Positions 30,306 to 42,860 of a stretch of 64,000 bases of DNA are shown here, piece after piece. Source of the DNA: Acanthochlamys bracteata (lineage: Eukaryota; Streptophyta; Magnoliopsida; Pandanales; Velloziaceae); the NCBI GenBank assembly GCA_019914995.1, contig CM034143.1:6893785-6957784 (forward strand), given 5' to 3'. The notes under the pieces are model-generated. The model did no database searches, was not told where the DNA came from, and saw nothing but the letters and a program-made list of their open reading frames with translations. Both the position numbers and the translations under genes were made by a program. Within the stretch, counting starts at the first letter, position 1. Each line of letters begins with the position of its first letter.

Positions 30306-32988
30306 TTAATCCTGCAAATAAGAAAAAATCAGATATAACTTCAGAAACATGAAGAAAAACCTTCATGGTATCAACAATTCCGTAGAATTTGTGATAAGCG
30401 TGACAATCTGAAGCGCAGTAACATTACCTGTTCGATTGATACAGCATCTTCATTATGCTGCCCGTCAGTGTCCATTTTGCTATCATGGGCCTCGGTAGAC
30501 ATCTTATCATCGTTGGCCTCAGCATCCATTTTATCATTGCTGGCCTCAGCATCCATCTCATCATCTTTCGCTTCAGAATCCATTTTATCATCTCTAGGCT
30601 TGTCAGTATCATTCTTTAAAGCAAATTCTGCAGGAAGCTGGCCAGACTGCAAAGCCTGCATGCATATAGATCACAGGAATCATTATTGAAACACAAGGTA
30701 GGAGGAACGTGAACTGCAGACTAAACAGTGGGTACAAAAGATTTTGCTGTATGCTGCTTAAGATACCTTTTCAAGCCTGGCGACTTCTTCAAGTGTCTGA
30801 GAACTTGCAATTGCTGCCTGCAAGAGGAACATATGTACCTTATGTAATAAGTTATTTCTTTCAACCAGATTTTCCATTCGCGTAAAACAAAATAGTACTA
30901 AAACTCCGTTACCAGTGAAGAGTAGCTATAGAAAGTTCCAAACCCACCTGTCTGGCACTTCGGTAAAACTTTTTATGGTACTAGATTACAACAGTATGAG
31001 ATACACTGTTATTATTTTAAATTTTTCACAGCCAATATTTGAGTATGGTTATGCTAGTCTTGAAATGCTATAGTGTAGTAAATAGTCATTAAATGCATGT
31101 GGTAGCTTAGCATTACAGTTTAGTAGAGATTATGCATGCCAATTTGAAATTAAATGCTAACTCTATGCTAAAAGGTGGGGTATTTGGATAGCAACCCCTT
31201 ATCCTAAGTACTCTAATAACCATAGTTTTTGAGAGTTACATTAGTATTTTCATACCATACAATGCTTTTTCTTACATGCTTTTACCATGGTATTAATACC
31301 ATACATGTCCAAACAAGCCCTGAAGATATATTGTAGACAACATACAGGAAGCCTTCTAGAAGAAACTACAAAAGTACTTAATGGTGACTCGTATGTAAGA
31401 ACTACAGTTCACCAGCTTGCACAACATTTCCAAGTAAAAAGAATGAACATGCCAATATATGACCCACTAAAATTTTACCTTAATTGCAGTAATCTGCTCA
31501 GGCGTGGGACCAATAACTTTCGCAGCATGCTCAGGTTTTCCGGAGTTAGCTGCATGCATAAGATCTCCTGGGGTAAATGTCTTAGCAGGCGCCTTTTTGA
31601 CTTCCTCTTGAGCTTCTTTTGATGCAAACACACGCTCTGCTTCTGTCCTTTCCTATTGTCAACAGATGCATGACATTCAGAATCATCTTACTAGCTTCAC
31701 TCTAGCAGCAATAAGCAGTTTTTATTCATAGATATAAGAGTCATGAAATCAGTTAAAAGTTGGTGGGAAAAGGAGATAAATTCATCTTAGTATTCTTGTT
31801 GAAATTAAGAAGAAGAATTGTAGATATAGGAAGTTTTGCAATATGCTTCAGTTGATATTACCCAAAAACTGGTGAAGGACAGCACAGTGCAATAAAAAGG
31901 TTAGCAACCAGTTATTCCTTCTAGCCTTACAACATCAAAAGAAATGCACAAAGTGCATGATCATCAATAAACAGTATTGGCAACTAACACTCACCTTATT
32001 TTTCACTTTCCTGTAATCCAGAAGGCGCAGTTTTTTCAACTTGAAGATCACATACAAGCGGTAGTTTGGCTTCTTTGTGATGTTGTTATCCAACAAGCTA
32101 AGATACTGCAGCTTGGGGAGAGATGCAAGAGGGTCAATCTCCACGAGATTTACCAAGCGGTTGTTTGTAAGGACCAGCGTATGCAATTTAGGCAAAAATT
32201 CTGCAAAACTCAATGAATTTCTTTGAACCTCTTGGCAATAAATCCATGGTAAAAATTCCAGCAAAATGAAGTAGACTCACCTCCGATGTTTGGGTTTATA
32301 CGAGTGATTCTGTTGTTATTAATGAGAAGAGTCCCAAGCCGATTCAAGTATGGAAAATTCTCAAGCTTGACAATTTCATTGTCAGACAAATCAATAGTGT
32401 CAAACTGGTCCTGTGAATAGGAGACAGCAACAACAGAAATAATTTATAACGATGGGTAGCTGAAGGGCCCAAAATTCCTTATAGCACCAAAAGTCTTAAA
32501 GATACTATCTGTAATGAAAATTTCCATAACTACTGTTATTATAATAACTAGCTAAAATAAAACTAGCAGGGACACTTACTAGGAGAAGCAGAAAAGACGA
32601 GGGGGAAAAACCCTAATTCATGATTGGAGGTGCTGGTGAAATGTGTGTTTGTATAAAGCTTACTATTAAGTAAAGGAGAGTAAAATGATAGGCAATGTAA
32701 AATTGAGAACTTTACAGCAAGGGGTTAGGGTTTTAGAGTTGGAGCACTGACCTCCGTAGCGCCCAAGTTCTCAATGACAGGGATCTTGTTTCCTATAAAC
32801 ATCAATATTAACAAAAGAAAGATATACCAAAGATCCTATCTCTGAGTTTGAACAGGAAGAAGAAGAACAGCAACAGAAGAAAGGCGAAAATTGAACATAT
32901 ATGTACCTCTTAGGTCAAGCTCTCTCTCTTTGAGAGCATTGAAGAAGTGCGGGCTCTTCCAAATCAAGTCCGCCGTGAGTCGAACCAT
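30306..32988 (-). CDS. U2A': U2 small nuclear ribonucleoprotein A'
   Basis: Eight exons on the minus strand: 32907-32988, 32752-32792, 32281-32410, 31995-32200, 31479-31652, 30767-30817, 30428-30655 and a two-codon last exon 30306-30311 (GAT TAA); 305 residues. It begins MVRLTADLIWKSPHFFNALK, runs through leucine-rich repeats (LDLRGNKIPVIENLG, IDLSDNEIVKLENFPYL, LLINNNRITRI, LHTLVLTNNRLVNL, LQYLSLLDNNITKKPNYR) and the cap YVIFKLKKLRLLDYRKV, as in U2A'. This protein binds U2B'' and stem-loop IV of U2 snRNA in the spliceosome. The C-terminus is longer than usual because of about five copies of a nine-residue DDKMDAEAN-type repeat. All junctions are GT-AG. Confidence 0.95.
30452..30596 (-). repeat. 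27-bp tandem repeat in U2A' exon 7
   Basis: Around five units encode DDKMDSEAK, DDEMDAEAS, NDKMDAEAN, DDKMSTEAH and DSKMDTDGQ. The repeat lengthens the acidic tail without breaking the frame. Confidence 0.85.
31177..31320. mobile_element. Possible small MITE in U2A' intron
   Basis: Ends look like imperfect inverted repeats: GGGGTATTTGGATA on the left, and GGGCTTGTTTGGACATG read inward from the right. The interior has a palindromic TACCATGGTATTAATACCATA. No clear target duplication was found, so this is tentative. Confidence 0.4.
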
Positions 32989-33463
32989 CTTCTTCTACCT
33001 CCCAATTTCCGCCGCCACCGCCGCCGTGCTGCTGCTTCGCTGGGCGCGCTCAACCTTCTATCTCTCTCTCGATCGAATCTGTTTAGACTAGTCCAATTAG
33101 ATTTCAATGGTCTCTCAGTGATGGGCTAACCAAACTAATAATAAATGTAAAGCCCATTAGCCCGTTTGTTGGGGAAAACGCGCGCCAAACTAATAGTCTA
33201 GTACACGCTATCGACAAAAATCATAGACTGATGACGACATCACAGACCGTGCTTTTATTATAAGTCTGTCTCCCTTTCTAACTGCGACAGGAGGGCCTTC
33301 TCCGGCTCATCAACGAGAGTTTATTATAAGCCTCTTCTTCTTCGCCATCCACGGCCAGACCTTCTCTCCTCCTCCTCCTCTTCTTCTTCTTCTATGCTGC
33401 TGCTGCTGCTGCTGTTGATCTTCTCTTCTGTCTCCGCTTTAACAGTGCTAGCAGCTGACAAAG
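32989..33463. promoter_or_regulatory. Divergent promoter region, U2A' and the 33.46 kb locus
   Basis: 475 bp between divergent start codons. GGGCT and GCCCA-type motifs lie at about 33123-33162. A CT-rich leader with CTG/CTT repeats (33359-33416) precedes the plus-strand start. Confidence 0.5.
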
Positions 33464-34006
33464 ATGGGAAGCGGGGGAACAAGTCATGCTTCTGTGGAAT
33501 ATGACACTAATCAATTGGAAGATGGCGGAGCCTTCTCCTCATTAGTGCTCCAGTGCGCAACCGGTTAGTTGGTCGATCGACTTTCTTTTCAATTCTCAAT
33601 TAATTCATAGACAAACTAAAGCTGCAAACTTTCTCTCTTGCCTTATGTTCTTCAGGTCACTCTGATCCTGAAAGGCTCAAGGAGAAGGCAGCGATGTGCA
33701 GAGATTATTTGCGGAGGACCTTCGAAGACCACATGCTGAAAGTAAGGTAAATAAACAACTAGTTTAAGGAAGGAATGTTATGCTACCGTTTGCTCAAGTT
33801 AGACATTTGAAATACATTGCTCTGTGTTGCTAATACTTCATGGTTCTTCCCCTTTGCTGGGATTGTAGGATCTGGTGGATAAATTGAAGACCCCGTCTGT
33901 CACTGATGCAGGGACTGCTGAACTTGAGCTGAACGGACGTAGGACTGGAAGAGGATGCAGACGCAGCAAGGCCAGTCCGCACCAAAGCGTCGGATGCACA
34001 GGTTGA
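33464..34006 (+). CDS. Uncharacterised small spliced ORF, possibly the front of a decayed gene
   Basis: Three exons can be joined with good splice sites: 33464-33563, 33656-33741 and 33869-34006, giving 107 residues that start MGSGGTSHASVEYDTNQL, continue HSDPERLKEKAAMCRDYL and end ASPHQSVGCTG. I do not recognise the family. An alternative donor three bases further on (GTAAAT) would end the protein early. In exon 3 another frame gives an acidic EEDADAARPVRTKASDAQ stretch, and the next 250 bp open a third frame with EEQADEQELKRKSKILLDLS. The run of coding-like text across frames suggests a gene with small indels, or assembly errors, rather than a finished 107-residue protein. Confidence 0.4.
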
Positions 34007-36700
34007 TGAGAGTCCCTGTTATAAAATGGGAAAACAAGACGAAAAGGAAGGACGAACATGATGAAATTTGAGGAACAAGCAGATGAACAAGAGTTAAAGA
34101 GGAAAAGCAAAATTCTTCTTGACTTGTCTTTTGCTGACAACATATATGAATATAAAAAGCCTTGCTGCCTATCTAATGCGAGCAAGAGTTCTACTACACT
34201 TGGCCACTCCAAGGACTTAAGAATTCTAATCAAACAAACAACCACAAAAAAGTGACTACAAAGGATACTGTCATTGGAAGGTTAACTTGGAGACTCCTGT
34301 AGATTTCCCGACTCTAAGTCTTCTATTCTACTTCGGCTTCTTATATTTGGTGGAATTAGAACTTCTGATTTGTTGCAACTGTTTAGGAACCTCAATGGAT
34401 CTTTACCAAGAATTGCCATCAGTTTCCTTGGCTGCCCAGTGATCGCACCAAAGGAAACACCAAGCGCGTAACTTCCGCATCCAAGGCAGTTGGTATGCCT
34501 TGATCCTGCACAATGACGAACATGCTTAGGACTTGTATTCGTAACACCCTGAAAGGCAATTATCTTAGTTGTTTAGGAGTTTTAGTGCATCCTTGTAATA
34601 GTGGATTCCGTGTAGTGGAGTTAGTCCAAGTAGTGGAGTCTAGGTAGCAGAGTACTTGTAGTAATGGGACTCTAGTGAAGTCTACAAATAGGGAGTGATG
34701 CACCACCAGTAGGGCGTTCAGAAAAAGTTGTATCTCCTTTCCAGTTTTCTTCTCCTCAATCTAGTATTCAGTCCAGCAAATAGAATTCTCGTCACAGGCT
34801 GTGATCTATGACACCGTCAGATGCTGAACGGATTGGAATAGCAATTGATGATTTCAAAATTCTTCCATTTCTCTGGAAGAAATACAACAGACACTCAATG
34901 AGCTCTTACTCTTGTTGAGGTAATTGATAATTCCAATGGTGAGATGTTCACACACCATTTGCTGAATATAAATTTGCATGCGCTGTTCGCAATGTTTTCT
35001 TGTCCAATAATTTTACAGTGACCGTCGTTAGAAACTTTCTGCTACACTTTACACTTGTGTGATTCTTATCATATGCTTGAAAAAAGGGCTTCTCTCTGCT
35101 TCGATTTGATTTATGTTCTTCATATTTGACTGACAAAACCTGATTTTTAAGTACTTGAAAGAGCTTCTAGACTTCTAGGTGAGTGAGTAGCCAGAGTGCA
35201 TGAATATAATAGTCTACTTGCTCTAGTTATTAGATTCAACTCCTAATGCCCTTGACTGTCTTTTTACTGAAACAATACACTCTTTTTGTGCGAAACTGGA
35301 TACCAGACCTGGACAAACCTGGGGTCTTGTTGCCGTCATTCGGGTACTTTCTCATTCAGATGCAGAGAAACGAACAACCTCTGCATGGGTTTTTGGCAAA
35401 GCTAGTCAAAACAATGCACTCGTCCAAGAGCAGCTATTTATTATTATATACTGTTTCATTACTTGCACAAGCAACCTTCAGTTACGTCTAGTCCTTTATC
35501 CATCCAGTGTGTTGTTAGAATCTGACTTATATTGTAGCTATGGTTATGACATGTCCTTTTGGTTAAGCAGAATTGCTCTAAAGTAGTGTGAAGTTTGGTG
35601 CATGCGCTTTATTCAAATTTTAGGTTGTTTTTGTGCTATGTATTTCTGTTGTTTCTTGTAAAGCTTTTAATGTGCTTAAGTTTCCCTCAGATCTTCACAT
35701 ATGGTCTGTTCCCAAAGTTGATGAATATGGTATTCCAGTTCCACATAAGTAGCTATTAAAACTTTACATGCTGTATGAGCTTTGATTAGAAGTAACGGCT
35801 ATGGTCAGGAATTGTTTCATTCAGAAGATGGAGGTTCGATGCTACTGGTACTTTCTGTAGGAAGATCAATAGATAAATAAGAAAAGCCAATCTAGCTAGT
35901 ACAACTATTTACCGCTCATTTGCAGGGTGTACTCTGCAACTCTATTAAGTGATATCAGGTGCAGAAGAAGGCCCTTTTCGTGGTGACAGATTTAGCCGAC
36001 TATCAGCTTAAGCATGGACAGCATGTTAGTACTTCAAGTTTTGTCTAAAAAGTGTAGTTTTAGCATTCGTTTTATTGCGATAGGAAAGTTTGTCTTGTGC
36101 GCTTGTATTTCGACATAACATGCGCTTTTATTTGGACATAACATAATGCCCTTGTAATACTGTGTAGTAGGATTGTTGAATTTACTTTGGTTTTTATTGT
36201 TGGTCATGGTTTAGTATAATTATTGACAGGCTTTATTGGCAATTAGGAGCCTTCTCAACCTCTCATACGCGGATGCCAAAATTCTTCGCAGATAGACATT
36301 CATAAAGATTTCTGTTGGCTGGACTCAATATTAGAGAGGATGAGGGAACATTTGGATAGGTTAGTGAGGAGCAAAGGGACAATGCAGTGACATGGAAAGC
36401 CTTAGCAGGGAGGTGTACACTATACTTCCATAGCAAGCTCGAACAGGTATTATTTGTTATACTTGAGATGACATAGACAACGCCTTTTTCTAGTTGTACC
36501 ATCTTTTAATAAAAGTTATATATGATGTTGCAGTTGTCGTGGGTTCCAACATGACATAATAAAAAGATACCCGACCTGAGCAGCTCTGCTGGTCTTTTGG
36601 GCATGTATGTTTGCGAAGAGGATGAGGTCACCGATGCAGACCAGGAAGACATCTCCAAATGTTTCTTAGAGAAGTGAAAAGTAAGGATTGGATGAACATT
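34007..36700 (+). pseudogene. Exon-like remnants downstream of the uncharacterised ORF
   Basis: Several separated coding-like segments lie on the plus strand, some next to plausible splice sites: 34058-34252 (EEQADEQELKRK...), about 34800-34920 (SISLEEIQQTLNELLLLL before a GTAATT donor), 36369-36446 (EEQRDNAVTWKALAGRC to LEQ before GTATTA), and 36530-36680 (an AG acceptor, LSWVPT, then a stop codon and DLSSSAGLLGMYVCEEDE to CFLEK). Frames do not join cleanly. The most economical view is one gene, starting at 33464, that has accumulated frameshifts and stops. The family is unknown to me. Confidence 0.35.
34540..34800. mobile_element. Possible solo-LTR-like fossil
   Basis: A short stretch has the layout of a plant LTR: a GTAGTGGAGT-rich upstream part, a TATA-like CTACAAATAGGGAG, then a pyrimidine-rich stretch. 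No flanking duplication or internal retroelement sequence was found, so the family and age are not assigned. Confidence 0.25.
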
Positions 36701-37357
36701 TGCAGTGACTTGTGCTCCACCTAGCCAGGAGACACAAGTGGGTTTTGAACTGCTTCCTTGATGTCACTCAGTTGAAAATGAAGAAAACGAACAGACGAAT
36801 ACGATGTTGTTCATTTTTAGAAGATCTTTTCGTTCCTCGTATTGCATTTGGATTTATAGGACATTGTGTTAGTGAAAGAGCTGTGTCCACATTTTGACAA
36901 TGCCAGCTGCCAAGGTTGATCTGCATAGCTAGGAATACTACTCTTTGTACTTGTGAAAGTCTGTATATGTTTCTTGACTAGTTTGTTGAAGTTTTGAATT
37001 ATTGTTATTTTATTGTTATTATTAGCAATTGCTGATTTATAAGAATAAAGACAATAGTTGTGAAAGCAAGCGGGGTTGAATATTGAATGCTGAATGCTGT
37101 ATGTAGCGCGTGGGAGAGGGCGGTAGGTAAAGAAACGGCCGAAAAGGCAATTAAAAAAAAAAAAAAAAGAGGGGAGGGAGCAGTAGGTGGTTGGGAAGGA
37201 AAGACGAACAAGAAACCCACCCAACTTTGAATTCGTTTGAAACTCTCCTGCCTTCTCTTTTCATGGTAAGGGCCAGGCTAATAAGCTGAGAGAAAAAGAG
37301 ACAGAGCTAGCAGGCAACATAGACTGGTCTTTCCGAACAAGAAGAAACTCGATCCCC
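36701..37357. other. Intergenic and RAD52-2 promoter
   Basis: Contains a 16-17 base A run at 37152-37168 and a GA-rich leader directly before the RAD52-2 start codon. No coding sequence supported. Confidence 0.45.
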
Positions 37358-37865
37358 ATGGAAGCCTTCTCTTCGTCGGTCCTTCAAAGGCCGCCGCTGA
37401 GCTACAGTCTCAACTTCGCTCCCAGCCGTCGCCACACCAACTGCAACAGATTGATCATCTCCTGCGGCAGCAGCAACGCAAGCAGCACCAGCAATGACAA
37501 TGGTGGAGGCAAAGGAAAGATGGTTGGTGGCGTTGGGCTGCCAGGTTCTTCTGCTGCTGCAGGAGCTGCATCCAAGTATGTGGTGCCCCTTGACAAGGCT
37601 TCCCCTTCCCTGATCCGGCCGCTGGAAGAGATCCTCCGCGATCTCAACAAGCGCGTTCCCGACAACATCATCAGCCAACGCACCAACTCCATACCGTGGT
37701 CTGTTAACAATCTGGCTGTATCTAATCCTATTCGCATTCTTCTTCTTTGTCCTTAATTTGGCTAATACTGTGGACTTTGTTTTCTTATGAAGGTACCACG
37801 CCAACAGAATGCTTAGCTTCTATGCACCAGGTAAAATTATTTGCCATGAACGCTTGCTTCTTTTC

Positions 37866-37910
<45 letters not shown>

Positions 37911-39564
37911 TTTTTTTTTTTTTTTTTTTTGAGCTTATTGTTACTCCTAATTGTTAAATTTAGGATTAAAATTCCCCTGTCTGTCATTGTTATGATTTAT
38001 AACCTAGTGATCTCGTTTTACTTTCAACCTATGATCATATTATATTGGAAGGCACCTGAATCGTAATCTTTATTTCTATTCCCTTCTTGGTAATTTTCAT
38101 CAATTCAATATCTACAGCATCTCATGAATCCATTTCTTGAAGGCTTGCAGCTAGCTAATTACATATACATAATCAGAATGAAACCATCATAACTTCAGAA
38201 AGAGTTGTGCCATCCATCTCTCTCGCATAGCGCAACTTGTACTTCTATTCCTGACAAGAGCATTTAGCTCTGTATCAGTATGGCACCTTCAAGCTGCTCT
38301 TTGTTTTTTAATTAATTATTTATTTATGAAACAACCTTTGAGTCACTCTTTAATCTAGCAAATCCATTACAAAAAACCAAAATCTGCCGCAACTGTTGAT
38401 TTTATTCTTTGATCTGCAACTTCATGTTTGTGTTATAAGGGATAAGGAATCATTCTGCTTACTTTTGAAGTCAACCATGCATAGGCTGTGTTATTTAGTT
38501 TATGCTACATGTTGAACCTTGTTAACTATGCAGTTTTTGAAAAACTTTCCAATATGCTCAGTTGTTGAACTTGTGATCAGAACATTGTTCAGGCTTTCAT
38601 ACCTACTGAAGATGATTAGAGTAGGAGCACAAATGCATAGTTGAAAGTTAGGAACTTTCTCATGGATTTGTATCATCTTCATGGATGCTTGCTATGCTGG
38701 AAGTATTTACCTAATGTTTACAAGATATTGATTCCTAGGCTGATGTAAAGATTAGTTATTGACCTTAAACCAAAAGTGAATTTATCTTATGGAGAGGCTG
38801 GTAGCTGTCTCCAACCGAGGAATGGAGGGACCTGCATTTTCTGATAGTTACATTTAAGCTGGCTTGTTTGCTTGAATACAAAGAACTTGCAATCTTTTTA
38901 TGCCCTAGATGCCAAGTGGGATAAAACCTTCATCATCTCATGGATTTGTTGTTTGCTTTTTTTTTTTCCAGGCTGGTGTGGAGAAGTGCGTGATGTTATC
39001 TTTGGTGATAATGGTAGTGTTACAGTGGTGTACCGGATCACAATAAGGGGAACAGATGGGGAGGTAACTTTCTGTGGCATCCTCATCATCTAACGACGAC
39101 TGTAACCAAGTCCTTCTCATGTTGGTTAGGTTCTTCCCATGTGCCAAACCGAACTTGTGAAGTTTAATGAGCAGTGATGTAGAGCTAGAACTTTTTTGAG
39201 TCAACTTTGCCTTTAGTCTTGAAACCATCATTTTTACGCTGTTTTGAGCTGCTCCTATGCATACATAAGCATATCCTTGGATAGATGTAGACATTAGGAT
39301 AAGTTGATTTGCTACTTTTTTCAAAAAGTAATAACACCTGATTTCTAGTAGTTGGATTTGATACATTTTTTATTCGACCTTCTTACACTGATGCCCTCTT
39401 CTGGTTCTCTATTACAGGCACACCGTGAAGCCACAGGGACAGTTTCTTCAACTGATGTTGGAATGGAAGACCCAGTTGCTGCAGCAGAAGAATTGGCCTT
39501 CTGCAGGGCATGTGCTCGCTTTGGGTTCGGACTGTATCTATACCATCAAGATGAAGCAGTGTAA
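37358..39564 (+). CDS. RAD52-2: DNA repair RAD52-like protein 2, chloroplastic
   Basis: Four exons, 37358-37698, 37793-37830, 38972-39063 and 39418-39564, for 205 residues. The first ~70 residues are Ser/Gly/Asn-rich, as in a plastid transit peptide. The conserved body reads KYVVPLDKASPSLIRPLEEI, LRDLNKRVPDNII, IPWYHANRMLSFYAPG, WCGEVRDVIFGDNGSVTVVY, RITIRGTDGEAHREATGT, then EELAFCRACARFGFGLYLY. This is the plant RAD52-like family (organellar DNA-binding ODB proteins), which binds single-stranded DNA and promotes strand annealing in organelle recombination. The tryptophan codon at the first junction is split TG|G, and all junctions are GT-AG. Exon 2 has only 38 nt. Confidence 0.95.
37866..37931. 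repeat. (ATT)n plus poly-T tract
   Basis: About 15 TTA/ATT units followed by ~22 Ts, in RAD52-2 intron 2. Confidence 0.9.
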
Positions 39565-40519
39565 TTTATAATTTTCTGCTTTCTGGAATTAATGCCTAAG
39601 CAGTATAATTACTGCTGTAGTGAGAGATGAGTTTTGGGGCCAGATTTTGTGAAACCGGTATTGTGATACTCTTATTCCAAGTTCATGTTTTTCTGTTCAC
39701 GTGTGGTCAGATTTTATTTTCTTGGACTTGACAGTAAGCAGGAATTTGGACAATTCTTATGTTTAGCACGCAGTCTCCAGAATATGCATCGAGCTTTATC
39801 TTTCTGTCAAACACGCTTTAGTAGATTTTAGATACGATTTTAGATTGTGCATGTAATTTGGTTTCTTCAAATACAATATGGTAATCTGGTATTGCAAGGG
39901 GTTCTTTACTTCACATGCTGTTCTTCAAGCGGTAAGTGACAACAGATACATGGTCTGTTCGTAACAAGGCAAAGTTGTAATAATAAAGAGAAACAAAAAA
40001 GGAGTCTGATCTCAGCTAAGACGCATTGTAGTGCAAGCCTACTTTACCAGATGGTCCCTTGAGTTAAACCTGCAGATGAAGAAGAGTTGAGTTAACGATG
40101 TTGTCCAAACTCTCTACTCAAATAATAATAAAAAGGTAAAACCTATTAAAGGATCTTCTTGAAAAAGGTTAAGGACTGATTGATACTACCTCTAAAATCT
40201 AAGGACCAAAGACCAAAATAATAATGAGATAACAAACGGATGAGACGGCAGAGTTAACGAAGGAGGGAAGACCTGATCCAAAATAACAGACGCGGTTGCG
40301 GTTACGCTGCCACGCACCACCGTCGTTGTTGTCGTCTATTTCTAGTACCCTTTCGCGAACCCCCGGCCCCTCTTCTGTTCTAGTGCATCTTCTCTCTGTC
40401 TCTTTCTCAGATTAATAAATTGTTCTTCTTCTTCTTGGTTGTTTGAGCAATCGTTGAGTGCGTTGATTTTTTGAAGTAGAAGAAGAAGAAGAGCAATCAA
40501 TCAAATCGAACCAAACAGA
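39565..40519. other. RAD52-2 3' flank and GRAM gene promoter
   Basis: 3' UTR, AT-rich DNA, then from ~40290 a GC-richer leader with CGGTTGCGGTTACG and a TTCTTCTTCTT run before the start at 40520. No gene supported in between. Confidence 0.45.
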
Positions 40520-42164
40520 ATGGCTTTCAATCCTGGTCTGTTCGGGAACGGCATGCCGGTGCCCTTTGACGGCGAGATGTTCGTCCTCGCTCGCGATGGC
40601 GTCGAATTCGAAGTCGACAAGATACCACTTCAAGGGTAAAGGGTTACCTTCTTCTCTTATTCCTTCACTATTTATTACCAAATTTAATTATTTTATTATG
40701 GTTCTTTCCAAAATAAAAATCTTTACTTTTATTTTACCCTTTTTGTGTGGGAGCTCAATTAATTGACACCAATCAGTTCCTAAAAACCTGAAATTAAAAT
40801 TAAATTGATTAAATGCATCATATTGATCAGACCGTGCTGATGTTTGCATACTGTGCATCATGTCGTTCGGATCCTTAATGGCTGTATGCATATGTTAATG
40901 GAAGCTATTATCCAAAAATGACTTTTGGATTGGTTTAGATTCGATGATTAATGTGGCTGTGCTCTGAGGGCATGCTTGTTGAATGTCAAATCTTTTAAAG
41001 GTTCATGCCTATATCCATATTCTATCAGCCATGCTCATAGCTCTTGTGCCTTCTTTTATCACCTGATGATGACTCATAGGGTTCACGGTGGTCATGTCAA
41101 AGCAAAGGGAACTATTTACTTGTCAAACATCCGAATGGTCTTTGTTTCCAAGAAACCTGTCGGTCCGTTCGTCGCTTTTGATATGCCCCTGGTACGTATG
41201 AGCTTGGTTCCTTTTTCATGGTTGTCCCAAGCTAAATTCTCAGTCGCTGTCCGTTTTTTTTTATCTGGTTTTTGTCATTGGGGAACTGATGCCAGAGTAC
41301 TTAGTTCTTTTCTTAGCTTATGATAGAATGGTTGCTTTAGCTCTTATGCATTGAAGTTTCAGTGTAGATGTTCACTCAAGTGGCTGTGTTAGGATCTAAC
41401 ACATGTAAACTCATGTTTGTTCTTATGTTCCTTGAAGGATGAGGTTAATGCTTTTTCTTTTATAATAAAAGATATAAGCATGATATTTGGCCAAAAGACA
41501 TACCTGTGCTACGATTCCTCTTTATAGCTAAGTTCTCTGGACTGCTCATTTGCTGATCAAAATTTTGTTCTTGTCTTTGCAGCTGTATGTGCACGGCGAG
41601 AAATTTAACCAGCCAATCTTCCACTGCAATAACATATCTGGTTTTGTGGAACCTGTGAGTAATATAGCTGTTACAACATGATTCTTACGCCAATGCTTGA
41701 TTTGCCTGTATTTCTTCTGATGTGCAATATTGTTGCCTCTAGGTGGTCCCTGATAATCAGAACAGGGCTTTATACTCCACGCATACTTTTAAAATCCTTT
41801 TCAAAGAAGGTGGTTGCGGAACTTTTGTTCCCCTTTTCCTGAACTTAATTGCTTCAGTACGCCGATACAACCAGCAATATGCACAAGCTGCTTCTAACAT
41901 GTCTGCCCCTAGGGTGGATCCACTACAAGCTGCACAAACACCAGTTGATGAAATGATGAGACATGCGTGAGTATATAAATAGTGTTCTGTCTATCACAAC
42001 TTCTGAATAGATGATCATCCTGTGCTACTTGACACTTTGGGTGTTTTTGTTGCAGGTATGTGGATCCAAATGATCCAACTCGTATTTTCCTACAGCAGCC
42101 AAATGCGGAATCTCAACTGAGGCGTAGAACTTACCACTCTCAGAATGCTGAAGACAAGTATTAA
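40520..42164 (+). CDS. GRAM-domain protein, WBP2-like (UPF0664 type)
   Basis: Five exons: 40520-40635, 41080-41191, 41583-41654, 41743-41966 and 42056-42164, giving 210 residues. It starts MAFNPGLFGNGMPVPFDGEM, continues HGGHVKAKGTIYLSNIRMVF, PVGPFVAFDMPLLYVHGEKF, NQPIFHCNNISGFVEPVVP and FKILFKEGGCGTFVPLFLN, and ends PNAESQLRRRTYHSQNAEDKY. This matches the eukaryotic family of small GRAM-domain proteins related to human WW-binding protein 2 and plant At5g11680. GRAM domains resemble PH domains and bind membranes or proteins; the plant role is unknown. Splice phases are continuous and all sites are GT-AG. Confidence 0.92.
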
Positions 42165-42860
42165 CTGTAGTGTAGATATTAGTACAATGTGCAACAAAAT
42201 GTCATTTTATCTAGAAGTTTACAGTTGAACAGAGTAATGTATATGCCATACTGATTTGTGGTTATAGACTTATAGTAACAGTTCAATACTGCGGACTTGC
42301 ACCTTGTCCTTGTTTCTTGAGGCAACATGGAATTTATAGCTAGATGTATCTCAAAGCTTTTTTTACAGGTTCTGATCTTGATTGATAATAAAAGTTTTTT
42401 ACAGTAGAAAATAAAAAGCTTCGAATCGGAGCTTTTCGAGAGAAGCTGTGCAGGGTTTTTTCTCGCAGTGAAACATTTGTTTTGACGGCAATAAGTTAGC
42501 GATATATATAAATACAAATATTTATTGAATTATGAAACATTGATGAGTTACTCAGCGTTCTTGGTCATTCTGATAAAATTGGATTGCTTGCGCAATCGAT
42601 TTTATATCAATTCGGACGGATTTTGCATCGCGAATCGATGATTTTTGTGTAGATTCAGTAGGTACGGTTCAGATTTTGCAAACCTGTAATTTTCAGTATC
42701 AAATATTATAATAAATTAAAAATATTTTATTTAAATATTTTTCAATAAAAAATTATTTTTTAGTAAAAACTCTACCGCTGATGAAAGTATTATAAATTAA
42801 CTTTACTTTAAAAGCTAAAGAATTTCAAACATTTTATTTATTGGGATGCTGTTATGAAGG
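42165..42860. other. GRAM gene 3' flank
   Basis: 3' UTR then AT-rich intergenic DNA. A stretch at 42560-42680 has several CGATT/AATCGAT motifs but no clear element ends. Confidence 0.4.
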
